From assembly GCF_019972315.1 (NCBI RefSeq), contig NZ_BLIZ01000001.1, positions 1,190,513-1,254,512 on the forward strand: DNA of 64,000 nt, given 5' to 3'. The notes under the pieces were generated by a model. It was given only the letters and a program-made list of their open reading frames with translations. It was not told the origin of the DNA and did not search any database. Origin of the DNA: Geobacter sp. AOG1. GTDB taxonomy: Bacteria > Desulfobacterota > Desulfuromonadia > Geobacterales > Geobacteraceae. The position numbers were made by a program, and so were the translations under genes. Shown piece after piece: positions 41,924 through 51,709 of the stretch. How positions within the stretch are numbered: the first letter of the stretch is position 1; the number at the start of each line of letters is the position of its first letter.

Positions 41924-43363
41924 ATGTCCACTGAGATAAAGAAAGTAGAAGGAATTACCAAGGAATCGACCCAGGAGATGATCGACAGGGCCCTGGAGAT
42001 TTACCCGGACAAGGCCAAGAAGAAGCGGGTACCCCACCTGGCCCCCAATGAAGGCGAAGGGGCCTGCGTCAAGTCCAACCGTAAGACCATCCCCGGCGTG
42101 ATGAGCGCCCGCGGTTGCGCCTATGCCGGTGCCAAAGGGGTCGTTTGGGGCCCTATCCGCGACATGGTGCATGTTTCCCACGGACCGGTCGGCTGCGGCT
42201 ATTACTCATGGGGGACCCGGCGTAACCTGATGTCCGGGATCAACGGGGTGGATCAGTTCGCCATGCAGTTCACTTCCGACTTCCAGGAAAAGGATATCGT
42301 CTACGGCGGCGACAAGAAGCTCAAGACGTTGCTCCAGGAAGCCAAGGAACTCTTCCCGCTCGCCAAGGGGATCTCGGTCCTCTCCGAATGCCCGGTTGGT
42401 CTGATCGGCGACGATATCAATTCGGTGGCCAAGGCCTCTGCCAAGGAGCTCGACATCCCGATCATCCCCTGCAACTGCGAAGGCTTTCGCGGCGTTTCCC
42501 AGTCGCTCGGTCATCACATCAGTAACGATACGATTCGTGACTACATCATCGAGACCCGCGAGTTCCCCGAACCGATCGGGCCGTACGACATCGCACTGAT
42601 CGGCGAGTACAACATCGGCGGCGACGCCTGGTCGACGAAACCGCTGCTGGAAGAGTGCGGTTTCAACGTCAAGTCTGTCTGGACCGGGGATGGCGAGATG
42701 GAGAAAATCGCCGCCACCCATCAGGTAAAACTCAACGTCATCCATTGCTACCGCTCCATGAACTATATGTGCAAGGTGATGGAAGAGAAGTACGGCATCC
42801 CCTGGATCGAGCTCAATTTCTTCGGTCCGACCAAGATCCGCAACAGCCTGCGCAAGCTGGCCGAGCTGTTCGACGACACCATCAAGGAGAAAGTGGAGGC
42901 GGTCATTGCCAAGTACGATCCGCTCATGCAGGCGGTGATCGACGAGTACAAGCCGCGTCTGGAGAGGAAGAAGGTCATGCTCTACGTCGGCGGGCTGCGC
43001 CCCCGGCACACGGTCAATGCCTACGAGGACCTGGGGATGGCAGTGGTCGGCTCCGGCTACGAGTTTGCCCATGGCGACGATTATGAGCGGACCTCCCCGG
43101 AAATGCCGGAGGCTACCGTCATTTACGATGACATCACCGAGTACGAATTCGAACAGTTTGCCGACACCCTGAAGCCCGACCTGATCGGCAGCGGCATCAA
43201 GGAAAAGTACCTGTTCCAGAAGATGGGGATCCCTTTCCGGCAGATGCACAGCTGGGATTACTCCGGTCCGTACCATGGTTACAAGGGGTTCCCGACGTTT
43301 GCCAGAGATGTGGATATGGCGATCAATAGCCCGACCTGGTCTCTGGTCAAGGCACCGTTCTAG
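41924..43363 (+). CDS. nifD: Nitrogenase molybdenum-iron protein alpha chain NifD
   Basis: 479 residues, normal for the Mo enzyme. P-cluster ligands are C in [11 protein letters not shown] in [11 protein letters not shown] and C in [12 protein letters not shown]. FeMo-cofactor ligands are C in [10 protein letters not shown] and H in [33 protein letters not shown] is also typical. AAGGAG at 41911-41916 supports the ATG. It lies 73 bp after nifH. Confidence 0.97.
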   Translation: MSTEIKKVEGITKESTQEMIDRALEIYPDKAKKKRVPHLAPNEGEGACVKSNRKTIPGVMSARGCAYAGAKGVVWGPIRDMVHVSHGPVGCGYYSWGTRRNLMSGINGVDQFAMQFTSDFQEKDIVYGGDKKLKTLLQEAKELFPLAKGISVLSECPVGLIGDDINSVAKASAKELDIPIIPCNCEGFRGVSQSLGHHISNDTIRDYIIETREFPEPIGPYDIALIGEYNIGGDAWSTKPLLEECGFNVKSVWTGDGEMEKIAATHQVKLNVIHCYRSMNYMCKVMEEKYGIPWIELNFFGPTKIRNSLRKLAELFDDTIKEKVEAVIAKYDPLMQAVIDEYKPRLERKKVMLYVGGLRPRHTVNAYEDLGMAVVGSGYEFAHGDDYERTSPEMPEATVIYDDITEYEFEQFADTLKPDLIGSGIKEKYLFQKMGIPFRQMHSWDYSGPYHGYKGFPTFARDVDMAINSPTWSLVKAPF

Positions 43364-43546
43364 GTAGACGGCGCCCGCTTTTGGGCCATCTCGGTGTTTC
43401 CTTCGTCATCGCTTGTGCGGCCTAGCGCTGCTAGCCTCCACGCTCTTCCTCGGAAGCCACCGACCTGACCTCAAAATCGGACGCCGAAAGGTACAACAAA
43501 ATTAGGCGATGTGACGGATGAGTCTCTCGCCCAAAGGAGAAATATC

Positions 43547-45016
43547 ATGGCTAACAACTTAGGCCTTGCAGTGAAGCCGGTGACCGAGACCCCCGTGGAG
43601 GAGGTCGAGCGGGTCGCGGCCTGGATCAACACCGAAGAATACAAGGACAAGAACTTTGCCCGGACCTCACTTGTCATCAACCCGGCCCATGCCTGTCAGC
43701 CGCTCGGCGCCGAGCTGGCCGCCCACGGCTTCGAAGGGAGCCTCCCCTTTGTGCATGGTTCACAAGGGTGTGCCTCCTACTACCGTTCCACCATGAACCG
43801 TCACTTCCGTGAACCGGCCCCGGCAGTCTCCGATTCCATGACCGAGGACGGTGCGGTGTTCGGTGGTCAGAACAACCTGCACGAGGCCCTGGAAAACGCC
43901 TATGCGCTCTACAAGCCGAAGATGATGCCGATCTTCACCTCCTGCATGCCGGAGATCATCGGCGACGACCTTACCGCTTTCATCAAAAATGCCAAGAACA
44001 AGGGGTGCGTGCCACAGGACTTTCCGCTTCCTTACGCCAACACCCCGAGCTTCAACGGTTCCCATATCCACGGGTATGATGCCATGCTTCTCTCCATCCT
44101 GCAGACCCTGACGGAAGGGAAAGCGGTTGAAGGGCGTTGTACCGGTAAATTGAACCTGATCGCCGGTTTCGACGCCAACACCGGCAACTACCGCGAGTAC
44201 AAGCGGATACTGAAAGAGTTCGGCATACCCTATACCTTGCTGGCTGATATCTCCGAAACCTTCGACTCCCCTTTGGACGGTCATTACCGGATCTATCCCG
44301 GCGGCACCAAACTGGACGACGCGGCTGATTCCATCAACGGCAAGGCGACCATTACCCTGGGTCCCTATGCAACGGCCAAGACCTTCACTTGGATCAAGGA
44401 TAACTATGCCGGCAAGCATGTGGCAATGCCGACCCCGTTCGGTATCACCAAGACCGACGCATTCCTGATGAAGATCTCCGAGCTCTTTGGCAAGCCGGTT
44501 CCCGAGTCGCTCAAGGCAGAGCGGGGCCGGGCACTAGACCTCATGACCGATGCCCACCAGTACATCCACGGCAAGAAGTTCGCTGTCTACGGTGACCCTG
44601 ACTACCTGCTGGGTTACGTTTCCTTCCTCCTGGAGATGGGGGCTGTTCCCTATCACATCCTCTGCTCCAAGGGGACCAAGAAGCTGGAGAAGGAGATCCA
44701 GGCCCTGCTCGATGCCTCCATGTACGGCAAGGAAGGCAAAATCTACATGAACAAGGACCTCTGGCACCTGCGGAGCCTCATCATGACCGATCCTGTGGAC
44801 GCCATGATCGGCGAGACCCACGGCAAGTTCGCGGCCCGCGATGCCAAGATTCCGCTTTTCCGCTTCGGCTTTCCGGTCTTCGACCGGGTCAATCTCCACC
44901 GTGTTCCGCTGGTCGGCTACCAGGGCGTGACCAACATGCTCTCGACCATCTGCAACAAGTTCATCGATATTACGGATGAGACTTGTGAAGATCGGTTCTT
45001 CGAGATGATGCGCTGA
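43547..45016 (+). CDS. nifK: Nitrogenase molybdenum-iron protein beta chain NifK
   Basis: 489 residues. P-cluster ligands are C in NPAHACQPLGAE, C in HGSQGCASYYRS and C in FTSCMPEIIGDD. The C-terminal LVGYQGVTNMLSTICN is typical. The frame opens at 43511 but ATG 43547 with AAAGGAGA upstream is right. A 183-bp gap to nifD is unusually long for this pair; I see no gene in it. A terminator-like hairpin follows directly. Confidence 0.97.
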   Translation: MANNLGLAVKPVTETPVEEVERVAAWINTEEYKDKNFARTSLVINPAHACQPLGAELAAHGFEGSLPFVHGSQGCASYYRSTMNRHFREPAPAVSDSMTEDGAVFGGQNNLHEALENAYALYKPKMMPIFTSCMPEIIGDDLTAFIKNAKNKGCVPQDFPLPYANTPSFNGSHIHGYDAMLLSILQTLTEGKAVEGRCTGKLNLIAGFDANTGNYREYKRILKEFGIPYTLLADISETFDSPLDGHYRIYPGGTKLDDAADSINGKATITLGPYATAKTFTWIKDNYAGKHVAMPTPFGITKTDAFLMKISELFGKPVPESLKAERGRALDLMTDAHQYIHGKKFAVYGDPDYLLGYVSFLLEMGAVPYHILCSKGTKKLEKEIQALLDASMYGKEGKIYMNKDLWHLRSLIMTDPVDAMIGETHGKFAARDAKIPLFRFGFPVFDRVNLHRVPLVGYQGVTNMLSTICNKFIDITDETCEDRFFEMMR

Positions 45017-45049
45017 TCTCCGTGCGGCCCTGCCCCGCGGAGCGTTTTT
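45017..45049 (+). terminator. Terminator-like hairpin after nifK
   Basis: CTCCGTGCGG and CGCGGAG form a GC-rich, slightly imperfect stem followed by CGTTTTT, directly after the nifK stop. Confidence 0.6.
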
Positions 45050-45107
45050 CAAGGTGTAGTCTGGGTCGGTTCCCCATGCTGCAGAAATGTTGGACCTCCT
45101 TCCAATG

Positions 45108-45149
45108 GGATTACATGGCGGCAGCGATGTCCCATGTAATCCACTTTTT
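45108..45149 (+). terminator. Leader hairpin before nifEN with A..G hexaloop (possible ANTAR target)
   Basis: GGATTACATGG pairs perfectly with CCATGTAATCC; an inner GGC/GTC extension closes a six-base loop AGCGAT (A at 1, G at 4). TTTTT follows two bases after the stem. It lies 25 bp before the nifEN start. Confidence 0.6.
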
Positions 45150-45173
45150 CCCTGAACCGAATCGAGGTGCCCC

Positions 45174-47930
45174 ATGGCGAAGCCCGACTGGTACGATACA
45201 ACCGATTGTGAAACCCACGACGCCGGTGCCCCCAAATTCTGCAAGAAATCGGAGCCGGGAGAAGGGACCGAGCGCTCCTGTGCCTATGACGGCGCCCGCG
45301 TGGTGCTGATGCCGATTACCGATGTCATCCACCTGGTGCACGGCCCCATTGCCTGCGCCGGCAACTCCTGGGACAACCGGGGCGCCCGTTCCAGCGATTC
45401 CCAGCTTTACCGCCGCGGCTTTACTACCGAAATGCTGCAGAACGACGTGATCTTCGGCGGCGAAAAGAAGCTCTACAAGGCGATCCAGGAACTGGCGGGG
45501 CGCTATCCCGAGGCGAAGGCAATTTTCGTTTACGCAACCTGCGTGACCGCCATGACCGGCGACGACATCGAAGCGGTCTGCAAGGCGGCGGCGCAGAAGG
45601 TATCCATCCCGGTGATCCCGGTCAACACCCCCGGCTTCATCGGCGACAAGAACATCGGCAACCGGCTGGCAGGCGAAGTACTGTTCAAGCACGTCATCGG
45701 CACTGCCGAGCCGGCATTCACCACCGATTACGATATCAACCTGATCGGCGAGTACAACATCGCCGGTGACCTGTGGGGGATGTTGCCGCTCTTCGACAAG
45801 CTCGGGATCCGCATTCTCTCCTGCTTCAGCGGCGACGCCAGGTTCGATGATCTACGCTACGCCCACCGGGCCAAGCTGAACGTGATCATCTGCTCCAAGA
45901 GCCTTACCAATCTTGCCAAGAAGATGCAGAAGACCTATGGCATGCCTTATCTGGAGGGGTCGTTCTACGGCATGACCGACACCGCCAAGGCGCTGCGGGA
46001 TATCGCCCGGGAGCTGGACGATATCGTCGGAGGGCTGGAAAAGCGGGTGATGCAGGATCGGGTTGAGAAGCTGCTGGAAGAAGAAGAGCCCCGCTGCCGG
46101 GAACGGCTTGCCCCCTACAGGGCGCGGCTGGCCGGAAAGCGGGCGGTACTCTTCACCGGCGGGGTCAAGACCTGGTCCATGGTCAACGCCCTGGCCGAGC
46201 TGGGGGTGGAGATCCTCGCCGCCGGCACCCAGAATTCGACCCTGGAAGACTTCTACCGGATGAAGTCGCTGATGCACCAGGATGCCCGGATCATAGAGGA
46301 TACCAGCACCGCCGGGCTCCTGACGGTCATGTACGACAAGATGCCGGACCTGATCGTGGCCGGCGGCAAGACGAAGTTTCTGGCGCTGAAGACCAGGACA
46401 CCGTTTCTCGACATCAACCATGGCCGTTCTCACCCCTACGCGGGGTACGAAGGGATGGTCACCTTTGCGAAACAGCTGGATTTGACGGTGAACAATCCCA
46501 TCTGGCCGGTGCTCAACGGCAAGGCGCCGTGGGAAAAGAGCGAGCATGCGCGGGAAGCGGATATCCTCCGGACGGCAGGGTTGGCGGCACGGCTCGATAC
46601 GGAGGATACGAGGGTCTCCCGGGTCAAGGTGCCGGTCAAAAACGCCACGGTGAACCCGCAGAAGAACTCCCCGGCCTTGGGTGCCACCCTGGCTTACCTG
46701 GGAATCGACCAGATGCTCGGGTTGCTCCATGGTGCCCAGGGATGTTCCACCTTTATCCGGCTGCAGCTTTCCCGGCACTTCAAGGAGTCCATCGCGCTTA
46801 ACTCCACGAGCATGAGCGAGGATACCGCCATCTTCGGCGGCTGGGAAAACCTGAAGAAGGGGCTTGGCCGGGTCATGGAAAAATTCAGGCCCCGGGTGGT
46901 CGGCGTCATGACCTCGGGGCTCACCGAGACCATGGGGGACGACGTGCGAAGCGCCATCGTCCAGTTCCGCCAGGAGCATCCGGAGCATGACGGGGTGCCG
47001 GTAATCTGGGCATCGACCCCCGACTACTGCGGCTCCATGCAGGAAGGATACGCGGCGGCGGTGACGGCGATCGTTTCCGCCGTTCCCGAGGGTGGGGAGA
47101 CCATCGCCAATCAGATCACCATTATCCCCGGCTGCCAGCTGACCCCGGCCGAGGTGGAGGAGATCAAGGAGAGTTGCGAGGCCTTCGGGCTCGATCCACT
47201 GGTGATTCCGGACATATCCAACGCACTGGACGGTCATATCGACGAAACCGTATCGGCCCTCTCCGTGGGGGGCGTGTCGGTGGAACGGATTCGCCTTGCG
47301 GGGCGGAGCGTAGCGACCCTCTACTTCGGCGATTCCCTGGCCGAGGCGGCGGGGGAGCTGCAGAAGAAATTCGCCATTCCGGCCTACGGTTTTACCTCCA
47401 TCACTGGCCTGGCCGAGTGCGACCTGCTGATGACGGTCCTTGCCGCCATCTCCGGCAGGCCGGTACCGGAACGCTTCCGCCGCTGGCGGAGCCGCCTTAT
47501 GGATGCCATGGTCGACTGTCACTACCAGTTCGGCCTGAAGAAGGTCTCCCTGGCACTGGAGGCCGATCACCTGAAGGGGATGACCACTTTTCTCGCCGGT
47601 CTCGGCTGCCATATCCAGGCCGCCATTGCCGCCACCCGGACCCGGGGGCTGGACCAGCTGCCGGTGGATAACCTCTTCGTCGGCGATCTGGAGGACCTGG
47701 AGGATGTCGCACAGGGCGCCGACCTGTTGGTGGCCAATTCCAACGGAAGACAGGCGGCGGCAAAACTGGGGATCAAGGCGCACCTGCGCACCGGCCTGCC
47801 GGTGTTCGACCGTCTCGGTGCCCACCAGAAGATGTGGGTGGGATACCAGGGGACCATGAACCTGGTTTTCGAACTGGCCACTATTTTCCAGGCCAATGCG
47901 AAGGAAGCGCAGAAACTGGCGCACAACTGA
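45174..47930 (+). CDS. nifEN: Fused FeMo-cofactor scaffold NifE-NifN
   Basis: 918 residues. Residues 1 to about 455 are NifE (EGTERSCAYDGARVVLMPI, GPIACAGNSWDNRG, YATCVTAMTGDDIEAVC). After a linker, residues from about 485 are NifN (NPQKNSPALGATLAYLGIDQ, LLHGAQGCSTFIRLQLSRHF, TSGLTETMGDDV). The complex matures the FeMo-cofactor precursor before insertion in NifDK. The fusion is in one open frame with no sign of frameshift; fused nifEN is known in Geobacter. ATG 45174 overlaps no other gene, and the leader holds a structured hairpin. Confidence 0.95.
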   Translation: MAKPDWYDTTDCETHDAGAPKFCKKSEPGEGTERSCAYDGARVVLMPITDVIHLVHGPIACAGNSWDNRGARSSDSQLYRRGFTTEMLQNDVIFGGEKKLYKAIQELAGRYPEAKAIFVYATCVTAMTGDDIEAVCKAAAQKVSIPVIPVNTPGFIGDKNIGNRLAGEVLFKHVIGTAEPAFTTDYDINLIGEYNIAGDLWGMLPLFDKLGIRILSCFSGDARFDDLRYAHRAKLNVIICSKSLTNLAKKMQKTYGMPYLEGSFYGMTDTAKALRDIARELDDIVGGLEKRVMQDRVEKLLEEEEPRCRERLAPYRARLAGKRAVLFTGGVKTWSMVNALAELGVEILAAGTQNSTLEDFYRMKSLMHQDARIIEDTSTAGLLTVMYDKMPDLIVAGGKTKFLALKTRTPFLDINHGRSHPYAGYEGMVTFAKQLDLTVNNPIWPVLNGKAPWEKSEHAREADILRTAGLAARLDTEDTRVSRVKVPVKNATVNPQKNSPALGATLAYLGIDQMLGLLHGAQGCSTFIRLQLSRHFKESIALNSTSMSEDTAIFGGWENLKKGLGRVMEKFRPRVVGVMTSGLTETMGDDVRSAIVQFRQEHPEHDGVPVIWASTPDYCGSMQEGYAAAVTAIVSAVPEGGETIANQITIIPGCQLTPAEVEEIKESCEAFGLDPLVIPDISNALDGHIDETVSALSVGGVSVERIRLAGRSVATLYFGDSLAEAAGELQKKFAIPAYGFTSITGLAECDLLMTVLAAISGRPVPERFRRWRSRLMDAMVDCHYQFGLKKVSLALEADHLKGMTTFLAGLGCHIQAAIAATRTRGLDQLPVDNLFVGDLEDLEDVAQGADLLVANSNGRQAAAKLGIKAHLRTGLPVFDRLGAHQKMWVGYQGTMNLVFELATIFQANAKEAQKLAHN

Positions 47931-47947
47931 ACGTAAAATCTTTTTTT

Positions 47948-48077
47948 ACCACAGAGGGCACAGAGGATTTCAAAGGGAAGCAAGTCAGTGACCTGCTAAT
48001 GTTGATGCCTTCCTGAAATCAGTTGTCCTTCCGGTCTGCACATGCCTCTTTTGTGAACCTCTGAGTACTCTGTAGTT
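47948..48077. repeat. Decayed inverted-repeat element
   Basis: TTACCACAGAGGGCACAGAGG (47947-47966 region) and CCTCTGAGTACTCTGTAG (48058-48075) form imperfect inverted ends around about 90 bp without coding. Such CACAGAGG-type repeats are widespread in intergenic DNA of related bacteria. It separates nifEN from nifX. Confidence 0.5.
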
Positions 48078-48115
48078 ATTTGCTTTCTTACGTTTCGAGA
48101 AAGGTGGATGAGATC

Positions 48116-48505
48116 ATGAGAATTGCATTTACCAGCAAGACCGGCGAGATGATCGACCAGCACTTCGGCATGTCGACGGAGTTTCACATCTGGGAGATCG
48201 GGCCGGATGAGGCGAGCTTCCAGGAGGTGCTCAAGGTGGGAGCGCATGGCCAGGACGAGGAGGACAAGATCGCCGCGCGGGCGCATATCCTCGGCGGCTG
48301 CGCCATCGTCTATACCATGGCTATCGGCGGGCCGGCGGCGGCAAAGCTGGTGGCACAGAAAATCCACCCGATGAAGACCAACGCCGAGGTACCGGTGGCC
48401 GAGATCGTCGGCAAGTTGCAGGAAGTGCTGAAGGGGAACCCGCCGCCGTGGCTGCGGAAGGCGATGCATAAAGGCACCACCCCGGCGTTTGACGAAGAAG
48501 ATTAA
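48116..48505 (+). CDS. nifX: FeMo-cofactor carrier NifX
   Basis: 129 residues with the NifX/NifB-C fold: MRIAFTSKTGEMIDQHFGMSTEFHIWEI and ARAHILGGCAIVYTMAIGGPAAAKL. It binds cofactor precursor between NifB and NifEN. The extended C-terminus LQEVLKGNPPPWLRK is typical of true NifX. The frame opens at 48080, but ATG 48116 with AAAGGTGG upstream fits the family start. Confidence 0.9.
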   Translation: MRIAFTSKTGEMIDQHFGMSTEFHIWEIGPDEASFQEVLKVGAHGQDEEDKIAARAHILGGCAIVYTMAIGGPAAAKLVAQKIHPMKTNAEVPVAEIVGKLQEVLKGNPPPWLRKAMHKGTTPAFDEED

Positions 48506-48577
48506 ACGGGTGTCCGGGGGCACGGGCTGTTTTCCGGCCCCCGTCTCCCGCCCCCACTAACAACGGAGGATAGAACC

Positions 48578-48841
48578 ATGGCTTACATTACCGGATTGAG
48601 AAGAGACAAGACCGAGTACACTCCCCAGTTCATCGTGGCGATCGATGAGGAAACCTGTATCGGCTGTGGCCGCTGCTTCAAGGTCTGCGTCCATGACGTG
48701 CTGGCGTTCGAGGAACTGGACGAGGATGATTCGGCAAAGATGTTCATGAAAGTGGAGAACCCCGGCAACTGCATCGGTTGCCAGGCATGCGGAAGGACGT
48801 GCTCGAAGAAGTGCTTCACCTTCGAACCGGTGGTATTGTAA
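48578..48841 (+). CDS. nif-associated 2[4Fe-4S] ferredoxin
   Basis: 87 residues with two cluster motifs, CIGCGRCFKVC and CIGCQACGRTCSKKC, the latter with an extra cysteine (FdxB / ferredoxin III nif-specific type). It starts MAYITGLRRDKTEY as in that group. It probably supplies electrons to nitrogenase or cofactor assembly. CGGAGGAT at 48565-48571 supports the ATG. It lies between two NifX-family genes. Confidence 0.88.
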   Translation: MAYITGLRRDKTEYTPQFIVAIDEETCIGCGRCFKVCVHDVLAFEELDEDDSAKMFMKVENPGNCIGCQACGRTCSKKCFTFEPVVL

Positions 48842-48847
48842 AGCCGG

Positions 48848-48902
48848 AACCGGGGACCAGGGACCGGTATTTTGGAAGATTTTCCCCGGTCCCCGGTCCC
48901 TG
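48848..48902. repeat. GGGACC-type inverted repeat
   Basis: GGGGACCAGGGACCGGTA and CCCCGGTCCCCGGTCCC form an imperfect long hairpin between the ferredoxin and the second NifX-family gene. It looks like a dispersed intergenic repeat, and could also act as an mRNA-stability hairpin. Confidence 0.5.
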
Positions 48903-48918
48903 TTAAAGGAGGTATTCC

Positions 48919-49248
48919 ATGCTGATTGCAGTTGCTTCCAAAGATGGAAAAGAGATCAACCAGCATTTCGGCCATGCCGAACGGTTCCTGATTTACGAGG
49001 TCGAGGGGAGTGACGCGAAGCTGGTGGATGAACGGAAGGTGCAGCGCTACTGTACCTATGACCAGGATCATCCCCTGCGTGCCCACATCCTCCAGGAGAT
49101 TGCCGATGCCCTGAAGGGATGCCGGGCGCTGGTCTGCGCCCAGATCGGCCAGGGGCCACAGATGGAGATGGAGCGGCTCGGCCTCGACACCTTCGTGGCC
49201 GACGGGTCCATCAGAACGACGCTGCTGGAATTGTCGAAAATTCTGTAG
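48919..49248 (+). CDS. NifX/NifY-family FeMo-cofactor-binding protein
   Basis: 109 residues: MLIAVASKDGKEINQHFGHAERFLIYEV and DHPLRAHILQEIADALKGCRALVCAQIGQGP match the dinitrogenase iron-molybdenum cofactor-binding domain. It lacks the C-terminal extension of NifX and may be a NafY/VnfX-like carrier or NifB-C-like domain. AAAGGAGGT at 48905-48913 gives strong translation. It is the second member of the family in this cluster. Confidence 0.82.
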   Translation: MLIAVASKDGKEINQHFGHAERFLIYEVEGSDAKLVDERKVQRYCTYDQDHPLRAHILQEIADALKGCRALVCAQIGQGPQMEMERLGLDTFVADGSIRTTLLELSKIL

Positions 49249-49321
49249 GAGCAGACACCTGGATTTACACGACAAGGGCGCACACAGCTGTACCTACGTG
49301 ATCACAACGAGGTGATGGCCC

Positions 49322-50119
49322 ATGACCACTTCCCCATTCAACCTTTGTAACCTTCCCCCGTGGGTCATTGCCTCGCGCCACTTCAACGATCACCCGCAAC
49401 CGCTGGAAATTCAGGGAGTTCGCCAGGCGAACCGCTTTCTTTTCGAGAAGCTGGTTTCCGTCCCAACCCTGGAGCAGCGTGCCGAAATCTTCAACGACTA
49501 CATGTCGGTCAAGTTCCAGCTCCATCAGTGGGAATGTCAGGGGACGGCAACCGCCCGCAAGAGCATCAGGAACAGCTATCTCCGGTTTCTCCGGGGGTGG
49601 ATGATGGATGCCAACTCCGTCGAAGGGGCCGTGCTCAAGGGATGGGTGGAAAGCCGGCTCGGTCTGCCGCCGACGTTTCACAAGGTGCGGATTCCCGGCA
49701 TCTTGAGCGAAGAATACCAGCTTTTCGCCTACGACCGGATGAAGGGAAGCGCCCGTACCAATGCCATCAACTCCCAGCTCGATCTCCTCTACGAATACTG
49801 TCAGTTCGAACTCGCCAGCCTCTATCCGGCTGATGGGCACATAACCCTTTACCGCGGCACCAATGATGCCGATGATTACGAACTCCTGGAAAATGAGGGG
49901 AGGCGGCTGCAGATCGTCCGGCTGAACAACCTGGTGTCGTTCACCTCGGACGAGGAACGGGCCTGGGAGTTCGGCGATACCGTCTGGGAGATCAAGGCGC
50001 CGCTGGCCAAGATATTCTTCTTCAATGGACTCCTCCCCAACAGCATCCTGAAGGGCGAAGGGGAATTTCTGGTGATCGGCGGAGAGTATCGGGTGCGGCG
50101 GGTCATGTGCACCGTTTGA
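49322..50119 (+). CDS. draT: Dinitrogenase reductase ADP-ribosyltransferase DraT
   Basis: 265 residues. It transfers ADP-ribose from NAD to the conserved arginine of NifH (R99 here), switching nitrogenase off. R-S-E type residues are visible: LYRGTNDADDY, NNLVSFTSDEERAWEFG and KGEGEFLVIGGEYRVRR. Start MTTSPFNLCNLPPWVIASRHF and NDHPQPLEIQGVR are typical. No draG (the reactivating hydrolase) is in the window. It ends the nif cluster. Confidence 0.88.
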   Translation: MTTSPFNLCNLPPWVIASRHFNDHPQPLEIQGVRQANRFLFEKLVSVPTLEQRAEIFNDYMSVKFQLHQWECQGTATARKSIRNSYLRFLRGWMMDANSVEGAVLKGWVESRLGLPPTFHKVRIPGILSEEYQLFAYDRMKGSARTNAINSQLDLLYEYCQFELASLYPADGHITLYRGTNDADDYELLENEGRRLQIVRLNNLVSFTSDEERAWEFGDTVWEIKAPLAKIFFFNGLLPNSILKGEGEFLVIGGEYRVRRVMCTV

Positions 50120-50185
50120 TTGGATTCGTGAACGTCGCTCTGTTGCCGGAAACGACCTCTTACGGGCTCTTTCCCGGCAGGGTGG

Positions 50186-50452
50186 TCACTGCCGGTCCGG
50201 CGCGTCGCCAGGGCATGCGCACCCCTCTGACGAGGAGCGGCAGCCGGCGCACCCCTTCTCCAGCTTCATTTCATGTCCGCTGACGGCCCAGTTGGCAACG
50301 GAATCGGCGGTGACCAGCCATTCTCCCTCCGCCAGTACGCCGCTGACAAACTTTCCCTTCATCAGCATCAACAGCCGGGTGGGTGTCGTTGCAAGCCTTT
50401 CCGCCGCTTCGTCAACCGTCAGGTATGCTACTCCGTCAATTACTCGTGCCAT
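50186..50452 (-). CDS. Small helix-turn-helix (excisionase-like) protein with cysteine-rich tail
   Basis: About 88 residues. GVAYLTVDEAAERLATTPTRLLMLMKGK and EWLVTADSVANWA resemble the HTH_17/MerR-like DNA-binding fold of excisionases. The C-terminal tail has CAGC and CAC, which could bind a metal. ATG 50452 has AAAGGAGA upstream on the minus strand; an ATG 18 bases earlier is too close to that site. It may regulate a neighbouring gene; the target is unknown. Confidence 0.6.
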   Translation of the reverse strand: MARVIDGVAYLTVDEAAERLATTPTRLLMLMKGKFVSGVLAEGEWLVTADSVANWAVSGHEMKLEKGCAGCRSSSEGCACPGDAPDRQ

Positions 50453-50821
50453 AACCGTCTCCTTTAACATGCTATAAATTCCTTACACGGAACATGCCAG
50501 CACCTGAAACAGCTTGCAGGCCGTGTCTTCGGCCGCCATGACAGTGGTTTTGCCCTTTCGCTGCCTGATTAATCACCAGTGGTGTCTAGGGGAAGAGCAT
50601 ACGTCACATCGTTTCTCCGCAAGTTCGCCACTTTTGGAGGGGCTGGACGTAACGTTGCCCCAGTATCCGGACTGACTCTTTCCCGTAACACAGCCGGTGA
50701 CAAAGCGGCCCGTCATACGCCAATCATGCTTGTACATTTTTCGAAAAAAGGGTAGTCTCGTAACGCCGACTCAAGGTTGGCGCCGTGTAGCACATTACTT
50801 TACGTTTACAGGAGTCATGCG
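50453..50821. other. Non-coding gap between divergent genes
   Basis: 369 bp. A promoter-like pair TTGTAC and TAGTCT (about 50730-50758, + strand, 17-bp spacing) precedes the OB-fold protein gene. CGCCGACTCAAGGTTGGCG at about 50765 is a short imperfect hairpin. Nothing else was recognised. Confidence 0.4.
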
Positions 50822-51616
50822 ATGAAACAGTTTCTGAAATCCATTTCCTTTGCCTGGTTGCTGGTTCTACCCACTCTGGGAGTGGCGGCCGAGGGTAATG
50901 TCCCGACCGGCATAGCCGCCCCCCAGCCTGCAGCCTCTGGTCCGGCTTCGGTTGCGCCAGCGGCGGGCCACCCCGCTCCGGAAGGCAAAGGGGATGGCGC
51001 CGTCTCGGGGAAGATCGTCGAAACCATGAACAGCGGCGGGTATACTTATATTAATCTGGAAAGCAACGGGACGAAAACTTGGGTCGCCGTGCCGGAAACC
51101 CCCGTAAAGGTCGGCCAGGAGGTTAGCTGTGCATCGGGTACGGAGATGGGGAACTTCACCAGCAAGACCCTCAAGCGGAGCTTCGACCGGATTGTTTTCT
51201 GCAACACCCAGCTGGACAAGAAAGGTGGCGACACAGGTATCGGAGATAAATCTCCCGGGAGCAAAGGGGCGATAGTCGGTTCGGCCGAAACGGTCAAGGT
51301 GGAGAAAGCTGCCGGCGCCAATGCGTACACCGTTGGCGATATCTACAAGAACAAGGCAAAACTGGACAGAAAGAAGGTCGTGGTGAGGGGCAAGGTGGTC
51401 AAGGTGTCGGGCGGCATCATGGGGAAAAACTGGATCCATCTGCAGGACGGTAGTGGCAGTCGGAAAAAGGGGACCCACAACCTTGTGATCACTTCCCAGG
51501 AGTTGCCTGGGGTGGGGGATGTGGTGACCATGCAGGGTACCCTTTACAAGGATAAGGATTTTGGCAGCGGCTACAAGTACGACGTAATTATGGAAGAAGC
51601 GACGATCCAGAAATAA
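50822..51616 (+). CDS. Secreted protein with two OB-fold-like modules
   Basis: 264 residues. A signal peptide (KQFLKSISFAWLLVLPTLGVAA) and a proline/alanine/glycine-rich linker are followed by two modules. The first (about 60-125) has SGKIVETMNSGGYTYINLES and WVAVPE, as in NrfJ-like small periplasmic proteins. The second (about 175-262) has KKVVVRGKVVKVSGGIMGKNWIHLQDG and GDVVTMQGTLYKDKDFG. Both suggest nucleic-acid-type OB folds used in the periplasm; ligands are unknown. The frame opens at 50777 but ATG 50822 begins the signal peptide. Confidence 0.65.
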   Translation: MKQFLKSISFAWLLVLPTLGVAAEGNVPTGIAAPQPAASGPASVAPAAGHPAPEGKGDGAVSGKIVETMNSGGYTYINLESNGTKTWVAVPETPVKVGQEVSCASGTEMGNFTSKTLKRSFDRIVFCNTQLDKKGGDTGIGDKSPGSKGAIVGSAETVKVEKAAGANAYTVGDIYKNKAKLDRKKVVVRGKVVKVSGGIMGKNWIHLQDGSGSRKKGTHNLVITSQELPGVGDVVTMQGTLYKDKDFGSGYKYDVIMEEATIQK

Positions 51617-51709
51617 TCGGGGTTTCCCCGTGTGGACTTCGTGTCTGCTTTCGAGGGTGTCGGGCCCCATCCGCGGAACTTCCCGAATTGAGCGTGACAG
51701 GAGTAGTTG

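Noticed and set aside
45050-45107. Second sigma-54 promoter directly before nifEN
   Set aside because: GG and GC pairs are present but never with the required spacing.
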